DNA from: Lineus longissimus
Taxonomy: Eukaryota; Nemertea; Pilidiophora; Heteronemertea; Lineidae
DNA: 64,000 nucleotides
Reading direction: 5' to 3'
NCBI RefSeq assembly: GCF_910592395.1
Contig: NC_088314.1
Coordinates: forward strand, 19,986,070-20,050,069
Part shown: piece after piece, positions 33,263-44,700 of the stretch
Numbering within the stretch: position 1 is the stretch's first letter
How the letters are laid out: each line of letters begins with the position of its first letter
Position numbers and translations under genes: made by a program
Notes under the pieces: model-generated
What the model was told of the DNA's origin: nothing
What the model saw: only the letters and a program-made list of their open reading frames with translations
Databases searched by the model: none

Positions 33263-36200
33263 GTGCCTTAAACATGTGACCTGGACGACCTTTGGCAATT
33301 TCAGCGATCTTGATGCCATGTGATGCGTGTTTATCACCATTTTTCCCAGCGTTAATTCCTGTCCATCCCATAATGACAATGGCGTGTTTGGGTTCTCAGG
33401 TCAGATAATTGACGTACTTGCAATTAGTGGATGGCAGTGGTCAAAACAATGTTGATTAATACCTGATTGGCTAAAAGTAGCGTCAACAGATCACGTGTCA
33501 AGTTGGCGTGAAGTTGGTTCAATATTGTGGTGTATCTTTGTACCTTTATTGCATGAATGAAGGTGATTCTGGCTGAGATAAGCCATTTATGAGTTACTCT
33601 AAATGATTGGTTTGCAAATAATTGACTTCAGAGTGGATGAGATACCCATGAGAGTCAACAGTGTTGTTGAGTTAGGAGGGTTCCTCAGAAGGGTTCCACA
33701 ATCAAGCACCAAATAAAGTCACATGGTTATAGTCAGGGGAACCACAAACTCCCCAATTCGATACAGTTTTACTTGTTGAGGAAAGTTCCAGATGTCAAGA
33801 TAAGTAACAGCAAAACAAATCGTCCATAACGACCAATAATCACTAAGTACCTATTTTGAAATGATTTAAACCTACAGAATATGTTGGGCAAGAATGTAGC
33901 TGTCCCCCCCCCCACGTCACAGTGGCGTAGTGAGTCGCATATATTCTCAGGGCTCAAGCGGAGCTGGCGTTGTGACATCATTTGCTTGCATTGTTAGCTG
34001 GCTCTGTTGGCTCATCCAGTATTTGTAATATCCTTAATGTCATCAGCTGTTGACCTTGTCATTAGAACGTTCAGGGACACTGAGGTGGTACTATCATCTA
34101 CAGGGTTTTATCAGTGTTTAGATGACATCCAGGAAGACCCCAAAGATTCAAGTATGACAGGTGGGCTGGGTTTATGTAAAGTTAATGTTTTCACATGTGG
34201 CAACACTGTTCACTCGTCCTTCCTGAAAGAGTGGACAAGTCATTCCCAAAGAGGGGGCTACATATGATTCACGATGTCACTTTTCACCCTCATGTCATGT
34301 CATGGCATGTTTTCAAGCAAGTAAGTGTGGCAAGTGAAACATGAACCATGGCAAGTGACAATGTGAATCTTATATGAACTGGCCGGCATTAGGTGCAGAT
34401 ACTTGGAGTCAATATGCCTTGGTAGTTTATTGGATCCTGCATCATTGGAAAACACCCCATAAGATGGCCTTGATGAGAGTTACCCTGACTGCGCACATTG
34501 TTATAAGATGCACAGCACGATTCTTTCTCAAAGCAATCAACATCAATTGGTATGGAGCTAATTCAATGTCCATTTCAGCTGGTGGTCAATTAAGTTGACA
34601 AGAACAAGCCAGTTTGGTTCCGGTAAAGACAAGGGGTCCACGGTTTGCCACTCTTAGCAGTCCAGGCAGAGACAATGTGGGTTACAGATGGCTGTAGGAT
34701 GACACATCATATGCATTTTATGACAGATTTGTAATTTAAGGGTGCCATCCACCACAACTGCTGGTAGGACAATATATCATCTTGGGCCATTGTCTGTGAT
34801 GGTGACAAACATTTTAGAGTGCATGGTGTTCCTCTGACCAATAAAACACCACTGGGTGTGACATATCTTGCAGCTTTCTGATTGAGATAACACCACTTTC
34901 CCATTTGCTGCAAAGAAGCTAAATGACAAAGGCTTTTTGTAATAAGATGAACAAAGGAACATACTGTGAATCATTCGCAAGGCTAAAAGTTGGCAAATTG
35001 GCTTATTTTCAAATCCAGCAGACTGAATTTCACGATACCTGTCAATATTCAATGGTTGATGCATTAGAGATAAAATTTTCCCTCACATTTGACAGTGCAT
35101 TTGCAAAATATGAACAGTACTGTCAATCCTTGGTTGAAAGTCTGAACTGTTGTCGATTTCATTTATACAATCATGATAAGACCGACTGATGAAAATCAAG
35201 GTTATTTCTGTTTTTTGCCACAGATGCTTTTACAAGGTTTACAGTCCGATGCTGTAATCGTGTATCGTATCATGTACTGGACCTTCAAAGGGTTAAACTT
35301 TGCACCCTCTCAGCCATTAGCCAATGAGATTTCAGGTAATCCATTGAGTTGATTCACTCATTAGCCAATCAAGGTGTTCTAGGATTGTTTCGCTGTCTGC
35401 GGCTGTAGTTAATTATGCATCATCAATTAGGTTGTCAAGGCCGATGAAATTTTGATGATGGTCCCTTGGGCAATGGGGGTGTTTGTAAGCGTGAGACAAA
35501 AGTTCTGCTGGGATTTCTTTAGACTGCGCAAGTGTGATGACATTACCACCAAGTCAGCTGATTGTGTAGGTTTTGGTAGAAATGAAGACAGAAGATTGCT
35601 GCCGGGTGGCAACATTTTTACTCGGGGAGCTTCCCAGTGCATAGTACCATAATGCATACGTCCGATGCACATAGATGAGAACCTTTGCAACTGGCAACTG
35701 GAGTCTTTAAGGTCTCTACTTTAGGGGGAATCAAAGATTCACCACAAGAGGGGCACACTCGGGCACAGTCACCTAGCTCTCAGAATTCACGGTCAAAATC
35801 AAAGATTTTTTTTAAATGTTGAAATTGATATCGCCAACTGCCTGAACTGGATATCCTACAGCCCCCTTGGATCCACACCTCTATTTGGACATCTTTGATG
35901 ACTTGGGCTATGGGGTTTTTTGTGAGAGACACTTGGCCATGTAGCAGGCCCGGGCAAAGATATGATGAGATTTCTGTTGACTACATAAGCGTCAGGTTGT
36001 CTTCAAAGCAGCCAGTTATGTTACCTGTTTTGGAAATTTTACTGTGACAATAGAATTGAAATTAATCTCACCTAACAAGTAAACTTTTCATACATTTACA
36101 CAAAATAAGAAGAAAATATTGAAAAATTTTGTTTTCACTTTGAATTTCATCACCAACATGCCAAGCAATCACTTTACCAATATCCAGACTGATGGGTTTG

Positions 36201-37124
36201 TCTCGTTTAAAGTACAATACAACTCCATCGATGGCACATTTATCAAGTTTAAATGATGATTACCTTCCAACAAAAAAATTTACAATCACATTGATTAGCT
36301 TCAAACATCTGAGTCTCGTTAATTGATGTTGTAATTAGGTAGATTTCTTTGTCACATTTAACTCTCTAAATCTATCGATCGAACCATGATTATTCATAGG
36401 TTGGGTTTCAGCTGTCATTATTTTTTAATGTGATTTCAGAAAACCTATAAAGAAATACTTTTAAAATGAAGAGTTTTTTATGGCCATGTGAAAATCCTTT
36501 TGTGGCATAAGCTATAATTGACAAACCCAAAACACCTTAATGATAATGAACCACGGTTTACAGTGTATAGTGTACTGTATAGTAATGTTGGGTTCACATA
36601 TAACGCATTTCCATGGTTCTCAATGCGCTAGTAGACCCTTGCAAGGCCAAGGCCAAGCAGCATTCCGCCCCAATGAAATCTGACCACACCCAAGTCGCCA
36701 TTGACTCATATTCACCTCATTCAATCAAGTTGTCCCTAATTAACTTACTTCAATGATAATTTAATCGTCAAGGAGTGAAAATTACGACCCCAGCATCTCT
36801 TGCTGGTGCTAATATGGCATCAATAACGCAGTGTCCTCCCCATGAACTTTCACTAGCCTGGTGAATGCGGTGAAGTAATGACAACTTCTGACAATCTTTG
36901 AAGCCAGATCTTCCTTATTGATTCCACTTGACTTTGATAGTATTCGTGTGCATTTCTTCATACATTCATGTTAGTATCTGGTTCAAGTTAACTTGGGGAG
37001 TACTCTTTTTTTCCACCTGTACTATGACTACAATTGCTATACATTGCATACGTTAGACATAGGTGTATCTTGGTCTTGTTGGTTCGAATGAACAGTACAT
37101 GGATGGATCAACATTGTTCAACAT
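33263..37124. other. 3.9 kb noncoding stretch with one C tract
   Basis: No exon, RNA gene or array is seen. A 10-base C run lies at 33904-33913. Confidence 0.55.
33904..33913. repeat. C10 homopolymer
   Basis: Ten consecutive C. Confidence 0.9.
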
Positions 37125-37220
37125 GAACAAAATATTTGGACTTCTTTCAGAGTTGAATGAATTTTTTCGTAAGTTCAAAATTCTTTAAAAAATTTCAAAG
37201 TCAAAATTTTTTGGGACCAG
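37125..37220 (+). mobile_element. Fragment of the 50.2-kb dispersed repeat family
   Basis: 'aaaatatttggactt', 'tttcagagttgaat', 'gaattttttc.taagttcaaaattct', 'aaaatttcaaagtcaaaattt' and 'tttgggac' follow one another as in the internal part of the copy at 50.2-50.5 kb. Neither end of the element is present. Confidence 0.7.
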
Positions 37221-39710
37221 TGCCTTATCTGAGGGCTAAAATTTATCGTTTTTTCCTTGTGTTCTGGGGAGAACTTTTGATTGCAGGCGATAAATATTGC
37301 ATGCTGCTGCAACAGAGTGTAGTTGCTTACAGAGAGTGCCTGCGTAGAAGTGGTATTTCTCAAGATATCTGAACTTAGAAAAATCACTAACTTTCATGAA
37401 CCTATGAACTTGGGTTTCAGTGCTGACTTTGATTAGATTGGACAAAAATAACATCAAAAACTTTTTGAAGTAAAATTGCACTCACGTCTTAGTGAGTTTC
37501 TATAGTTTCTATGTGACTTGGTGACAAATTTTATGAGATTGACTAAAGAAGACGTTTCTTTTGATGTGTCCCTGGTATCAGTTATATGATGACTCGTTTT
37601 GATTCAAGCCTGCTTCGTCCTGAGTTGAACCTTTCGGTGATTTTTTCTTCCCTCAGACCAATCCAAGGTCTTTTGGCAATTATGCCAGATGTAATCCATG
37701 ACAATGCTCGAGGTTTCACGCGATGGGTTTTCATATCATGCAAATTGCAACCTTGTCGTATGCGAATATCCTTCATATTAGCATCAGAAAAACTCCCCGA
37801 CTGTTGTCAGAAGAAGGGAGGAAATGACATTAGACATGTTATATTAACAACCGTGGAGAGACTAGCTACAAATCACTGCCTTGCATGATGTGGAATATTG
37901 CTGTATGAAAATGAGGTTGCAGGTTATTTGCGGAGATGCTGTAAAGTTCAAGTTCAGGTCAGGTTGCATGAGTCTGTTCCATTTTGACTTGACTGAAGAA
38001 TCTGTGCACGGAGCTTGAGATAATGTACACCGTGTTCGTCACAGTTGGAATATAGCTCAAATTGATGTCGGTTGTGTGTACATTATTATTACTAGTACAA
38101 ACTGTTCATTGGTTCAGGGCTAGGTTGAAATACAACCAAATTTGTTCATAAAAGTTTAAGTTTAATTTACTTCACCAAGTATGTGTTCATGTAATTATAC
38201 AAATTATTTACTTATTCTAGTTCAACTTGGGCTGAAATGCAGTCAGATTGGTGATAAATCAAAGTGTACTTATTGATGACTCTGTAAGATCATTATTATG
38301 CAGTGAAACTAGTAGTTTATTACTCATATTTCATAGTGATAACTAGCTGCATATGTCATCAGTTTGACTGATTGATTCTTGTCTTAATTAACATGATTAT
38401 GGGCTGTGGTATTGTGGTCATGACCCTGATTGAACCGTACAAGGGTATGAATAACCTCAGCTTGCCAGGCTCCGCATGGAGGCATCCTGCTGGGACCCAA
38501 GTTAGGAAATCCCCCATTTTGGCAGGGATGTTTTTTGCACTTTTGTAGACTCAATCACTTTGCGTGGATTTGAATCATTCCACAGAGTGGCCCCCCCCCC
38601 TTGAACGCCCGGAATCAGTCTGTACTTCAGTTTGTATTGTTCCAGTTCAGTTGAGCAAATGATGAGATATTATTACACAAGTTATTTTTTTCACCCCTAT
38701 TTCATGTTTTAGAATAGCATTCCGTGATGGTTTCCTATAACTTACCTTACAGTTTGATACTCTTTTTATCAGCCTTAATTAGCAGGTAATTTCTAATTAA
38801 TGGCCCTGGTTGTAAACTAACCTGGATATTACGTTGTCATGTGAACCACAAGAGATTTAATTAACATACAAAAACTTTCTTGATCTTAATCACGAAAGCA
38901 AATTATGAGCACTGTGGTGTATTTTGATAATCTCTCTCTTTGATATCTGTTGCTAACGTGTTCTGCCTGTTGATTTACTAATTAGCCTGATAATATCATA
39001 ATTGGGTATTGGACATCACAATCAAAATGTCCTTGATAAATCATTGGGGAGTTTGGTGTCTTCTTTATCTTACATGATGTTATTATATCATAACATTTTG
39101 TTTGTGGGGCATACTAAGTCATTCTGGGCTCTTTGGTCACGTCAGAGTGAGGTCACATATGAGGCCCACAATTTGCATGCAAGACGTAGGCCTGAGGAGT
39201 GACCTCTTCAAAAAGATTTTAGAGTAATAACTTGCGTTATGAGACGCGTGTGCACTGAGGGTTTCTAATGAATGGCACTAGAGCAGTGGCATATCTTGAC
39301 CTGGACTGCGAAAAGATAATTTTTATCTTCATAGATATCTATTTGATTGTACACTCGCCTGCTTGCATTAATGACGGCCATCACTGCAACATTAGATCTA
39401 AGTATATCATCGCCTTTTCTGCATATGTCCTGCCTGATGAATAGGAGGACAATAGTTAATCAGTACCAATAACATCTTTGACTTATTCAGACTACCAGTA
39501 AAATGCAACATGCCGCAGATACTGAATGGCAATAAATGAACCAGTAATGAAAAATCCAATAACTGATAATGAAATGAAGAGTCCAGTAGGAAAGTGGGAA
39601 CAAATAGCTATAGGGTAAAATAAAGGATGCGGTTGATTTTGAGATTTGTCTGAACATGATGGCATATGTAATAATGAAAGGGATGAGTGTAAAAGATGTG
39701 TCACAATGGA
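37221..39710. other. Noncoding stretch with C tract
   Basis: No gene seen. A C10 run lies at 38591-38600. A mariner-like string in one open frame (IHDNAR near 37700) is isolated and was rejected. Confidence 0.5.
38591..38600. repeat. C10 homopolymer
   Basis: Ten consecutive C. Confidence 0.9.
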
Positions 39711-39756
39711 CAAGACAAGATGTAAATATCACAAGTCTTGTTGGCATCTTGCCTTG
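39711..39756. repeat. 12-bp inverted repeat, 22-base loop
   Basis: caagacaagatg (39711-39722) pairs with catcttgccttg (39745-39756) over 12 positions, one of them a G-U pair. Read on the minus strand, the first arm carries AGGCAAGATGC, which matches the first eleven bases of miR-31 as I remember it. The stem is far shorter than a real precursor, so no RNA gene is called. Confidence 0.6.
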
Positions 39757-41824
39757 ATGAGAAAGTAATATAACAACAGATGAAAAGATACTGTTGAATC
39801 ATTAGGGTGGTTTAGTTACGCGTTACCTAACCAAACCAGACCAGACCAAATCCAGATCGCTAACCAGGCCATGGGACTACCTTGGATCAATATCTAACCC
39901 AGTAATTACCAGTTTTATCCGCAGACATGAACTATTTTCATCGCACACAGCAGCAATTATAATTGCAGGCTGCAGCAATTAATCAAAGTTTGGACGGTGT
40001 TTGTTGGCACTCCTAATTGACCCCCTAATTCAACTCACTTTAATTTTTCATAATTTTGTTTTCACCCCATTTGAACTATACTATATATATCTTCATCTGA
40101 CCCAACGACCTTTCTGGACGCAGCATATGTTTAAATCCAAGCTGTGACTGATGAATTGGCTGTAACTAAAATAGCTATCTGGTTGTACTTGGTTTTCAAC
40201 GAGGCAACAGCTGTCATCCTAAAGGACAGAGTAGTGCTGGCCGTTGGAAAGGTTTACCTACAGATTTTCTATGGGAAGGGCTGTTCTGGGATGCAAAGAT
40301 ATAATACTGGCAAGTGCTAGAGATAGTTTGGGTTGGGGATTGCTGTACTGCTGTCTGGACCAAACAGTGAGTCTTGGATGATGTGAGGACAGTCAGATAA
40401 TCAGCAATATGGAGGGTGGGGGGTATTTTGTAATCACTTGGATATTGTCTACAAGTGGGGGAGGTATATTGCACCAAAATAGCAATATCTTGTATTTAGT
40501 CTCCATAAAAGGCCCAAATCGGTATCTAGATTACTCATTACTGGGCCTTTTCAAAACTTGATAGATGAGTTGTTTTTTATCGCTGGGATATATGAATAGT
40601 AACCCCCCCCCCCCCCAAACACACTGACTTTTTCCATCATTATAACAAGTTCTCCTGTAAAAGTTTGATTTAAAAAACGTTAAAATGAGCACATTAAATG
40701 TTCATTATCTCCAGCGAAAGTCTTGGTCTTGTATTTTGACCTGGGCCTACTTTAACCTAATTTGGCCCGCAGTCAAGGGAAAGCCCGGTTCTATTAATAG
40801 CCAAGTATATAAGGCTTGGAATAATGGATGACGCAGTTGTACAAAGTACGAGGTGGTTGACAGTCACAAGCTGACACCGCCTGTTGCAACGTAAGTCTTG
40901 TAGAATTCACATGTTGTTGTATGGGTAACATAAAAGTTTGTTTTGGAGGAATGTCCTGGTCTATTCTTAGACAATATATAAGCTGGGGTGAATCGTCAGA
41001 TTGACGCACTAGATTATTAAATTGCTGATCATGTATCGGTCACATGTCTGGTGAGAGTTGGTACTTGTTTACTGTTTCAAAGTCCAATCATAGACTTGCA
41101 AATAGATGTATTTATGTTTGGCATCTTTGGAATGCTGGAGAAGACTTCTAATCTGCAACTGATATCTTTTTGTTTTGAATTTGTTGGTTGATCATGATCA
41201 CACAAAAGTCTTGCTTTTGGTGTGAACCTGCAATATCGAATCCAGCAATTACCAGTTTTATCTGAAGGCAGGCTTTTTATCATCGCAATGATATTATAAA
41301 CTATCACCCGTTGTGGGTTTTGAATTGTAGCTACAGAGCCCTGTATATGTTACACACAGTTAGACTGACTGGCACCCAGACAACCTTCATGGGATGAAAT
41401 ATATGTATTTATTTTTATAAAATTCAACTGCAACAGCTGTTGTTTTCACGAGTATGCAAATAAGTTGACGTGGGTGCAATTGACATTTAATATCGGCTCG
41501 GTCAGTTCATTCTGAATAGGTGTGATCTCGGCAGGTGGCGGTCTACTGTGTAAAGTGAAAAAAGTGCCACAATACACTATGATTTTAGGTGATTTGCATT
41601 ACATTTGTGAAAAAAACATTTTACCTGTAAAAAACGAGAAAAAAATGTGTATTCCGCTAGAATGAAAGTCATGAAATCTTTTTCTTTGGAGAAATTTTCT
41701 CAAGATTGGTTTAAGGTATATCGATTTTTAAGCTGTTTATTCCAAGCTTCTTAGGCCTGCATTCTTTGTCGATTGATCATCACTACTGTTGTGGTTATGA
41801 ATAATTGATGAGACAATTTTGAGA
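39757..41824. other. Noncoding stretch with C14 tract
   Basis: No exon or element seen. Confidence 0.5.
40603..40616. repeat. C14 homopolymer
   Basis: Fourteen consecutive C. Confidence 0.9.
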
Positions 41825-42375
41825 TGTCAAAGTTAGATATCGATTTTATGTTCATACACACCTGATGAGGTTGAAGTTGTTTTATTTTAACCTTACAATA
41901 ACCTATCTGAACTGACAACAACCAGGGACAGTATGTTGCAGACCATAAAATCTGGGTAGGCAGCATGTGTTCTCATTTGCAGAGCGCGATGACCATGCAA
42001 TTTTCAGTTCATTTAAGGTGAACCTAAATTAGATGATCATTGACCTTTCACAAGTCAAATATTGATTAGGATGTCATGTCAGTTGTTGGGCTGCATCCTA
42101 AGATGAATGCGGCATATTCACTTGGATAATGAATTTGAATTGATTGCCCCAAATAGCCATTGATGAATTGACCTTACATCAAGTCAGATATCGATTTTGA
42201 ATGCCAGTGGGGTGGTAACCTTAAGATTGTATGCAGCTTTATGCCAAGCATCTACTCCATTGTGAATAAAATTGATGCCCTATTCCTGAATTGCCTGGCG
42301 CATTGAAATCAAATATTGATTTGGTTTAACCTGGATGTAAACATCGAAGCATTGGAAGCAGTTGGGCAAAATGTC
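41825..42375. repeat. Degenerate tandem repeat, about 125-bp spacing
   Basis: The block 'aagtcanatattgatttnnatg' occurs near 41832, 42053, 42182 and 42304. Each is followed by a 'taaccttaagatn.atgcagc'-like block, clearest in the second and third copies. The two last spacings are 130 and 122 bp. The first gap is larger. Confidence 0.55.
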
Positions 42376-43777
42376 ATGAATTGTAGGGATTAGTTGAATA
42401 TTTTGAGGAGAGGAGAGACAAGATGATCGATGCTGACCCCATGACCCTTTATTAGCAAGAAGGTTTTCTGCCTTGAAAATATGGGAAGATTTTCGTTCAA
42501 ATAGCTTTGAAAGTGATTAACTTTATAATCTTCAAAAATTTCCAAGAAAAAAATAGCTGAATTATTTGATGATCATGATAAGATAATTAATTGATTAAGT
42601 AAATTAGTTACTTGAAGTTGAAAATTTCTCAGCCAATTCATGTTGATTGGCTGCACGATCCTGCTGCATGATGGCTGATGCAACATACCTGCGAAATTTC
42701 AAGCCTTGATGTGTTTTATCTATCCTAGGCCAGACTCTGAAGTTGTGTGATATCTTGTGGCAGTATTTCCTCTGTTTTGGGATATTTCAATCTGTGCATT
42801 TTGGGCAAAATTGTAAGTTCGGAAATTACTTTTGTGGTAATTGGTATATGGTTCAGTATCTGACTGAGGATACACGATATAAACCTGAAAAGCTGGAGAT
42901 CGCCCTAAATCTCAGGATATTACACTAAATCCGTGGATATTACCATAAATATCTGGATATTTTTTAAATATTTGGAATGATACTGCTGCATAAAAGGGAA
43001 TCAGGAAATATAGAAGCTTATTTACAAGGCATTATTTGCCATAACTTTACCCATTAGCCTGCAAATATATATACATTTTGAAGCAGTCTTATATTTTGTG
43101 GATCATCCAGGTGTGGATCCAAGGGAGGCCAATACCACCCCAGCCCCAAATTCCCGAAAATCTCTTAAATTTGACTGTGTTGCCAATCTTTCCCTCAGCA
43201 TTGACTCTACTCGGGTTATAAATTTGGCAAAGTGGTCTTCATATTTGCCTAGATAACACAGTCCTCATGTATTAATGCTATTTCAGGTGTTCACAGATCT
43301 TTCTGCTCAATCGTCAATGGACTTTCATTTTCAGGGTCCAGGCCTTTGGTGATGGCCAAAATTAAGGATTTAAGCCCTCATTATTTCAGTCCCTTAAAGT
43401 TCCATTCGAGATAGCCAGATGGCTCTGCCACAAGGGAAACAAAAGTCAAACCCTACAGGCAAGAAATCACCGCCAAAGCTCTGTATTTTGACCGAAGCAT
43501 TATATGGCAAAAACCAATATTTTTCTTGCTATTAACACCACATTCCTATCAATTGTGAAAGTCTGTCCGAAAATGGTCCCAGTTGTGTTGTTATTGTTTA
43601 GTATTGATTTTCCCTTTCTAGTTGTTAGTTTGTCCCTACTAATGTGACCCTGGTTACTTCTAATATTGATATGTATATTTATACCTTGATATTGACTGTA
43701 ACTAGGTGTTCGAAAAGTGTGACTATATATATAGAATAGCCTGAACTCTTCAGAGAATAAAATTTTGATATATATAG
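42376..43777. other. Noncoding stretch, nothing recognised
   Basis: A+T-rich, with homeodomain-type TAAT strings around 42580-42610, but nothing that rises above base composition. Confidence 0.5.
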
Positions 43778-44275
43778 CTTGAAAAGTTCATTCTAAATCA
43801 TGATAAGATCAGTTTCTTTTGAAAACATCCATCTCAAATGATAGTAAGCCTAATTTGACAAACTCAATCAAAATCATGATGGGGCCAGTTCCTTTTGAAA
43901 TCATCAGTCCCAATAGTAAGCTCAGTTTGTAAAGTTCATTGGTAATTAAGGTAGAGGCAGTTTGACTTAAAAACTTCAGTCCCAAATGATAGTATGTCCA
44001 ATTGGAAGGTCAATCTCAGTCTCGCAGTTTCATATGAAAACGTCAGTCTCAAATGATAGCAAGCCAAGTTTTAAAAGTTCATTCCAAATCATCAGTTTCA
44101 TTTGAAAACTTCAGTCTTAAATGATAGCAAGCCAGTTTGAAAATGCATTCCAAATAATAGTCAGGACAGTTTGTTTTGAAAATGTCAGTGTCAAAAATGA
44201 CAGTTAGCTCAGTTTGAAAAGTTCTTAATCATGTTATGCTCAATCTCTGAGTTAGCACAATTTGAAAGTTCATTC
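43778..44275. repeat. Minisatellite, about 70-bp unit, 6-7 copies
   Basis: The unit reads ttgaaaagttcattccaaat, then 'catgatagggncagtttcttttgaaaac', then 'ttcagtctcaaatgatagca' and 'agcccag'. The 'cagtctcaaatgatag' block recurs at about 43828, 43905, 43977, 44046, 44113 and 44188, giving spacings of 67-77 bp, and a last partial unit ends near 44275. No frame is maintained. Confidence 0.93.
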
Positions 44276-44394
44276 TAACCTTTTTGCCTTGACACAAGTG
44301 TAAATTTTCTAGACTTAGTCTAACAACCAAACTGCCCATTACATCAAAACTATTTCTGTTTGGGATAACAAGAATGCCAATATCATATCTTGTA

Positions 44395-44700
44395 TAGTAG
44401 CAAGGTCCTATCAGGTGTGTGCAAATTTGAGTTGGGGTAATCAAGAACGTGGAAAAAGAGACCCAAATAGGGTCAGAAAGCGAGTTTATGTGACGTCTGT
44501 GGCCTGGTAGTCGGAAGGGTCTGTTTGTCATGTAAATTTGCTTTGGATGTAACCAAGAGTGTGCCGTGTGAAAAATGGAAAAAATAAGGTCAAAATGAGG
44601 GGGCGCCTTGAAAGCCAGTCAGAAGGGATTGACGTCAGTGGAGAAGTAGCAAGGGTCTATCTAGTTTGTACAAATTTGCCTTAGGTGTTTGAACTATATT
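44395..44700. repeat. Degenerate tandem repeat, about 130-bp unit, 2-3 copies
   Basis: Blocks near 44395, 44515 and 44650 share 'agcaagggtctatc.ngtntgtacaaatttg.nttgggtgtaa'. The first two also share a following 'aaaaagaccnaaatagggtca / aaaaataaggtcaaaatgag'. The repeat directly follows the minisatellite. Confidence 0.55.

Noticed and set aside
32903-33379. 158-codon minus-strand open frame as a gene
   Set aside because: Length is near the chance maximum for 64 kb in six frames and is helped by a stop-free tandem repeat; no domain, splice or composition support.
37690-37730. Mariner-like IHDNAR in an open frame
   Set aside because: The string is isolated; flanking residues do not follow a mariner transposase pattern and no inverted ends are present.
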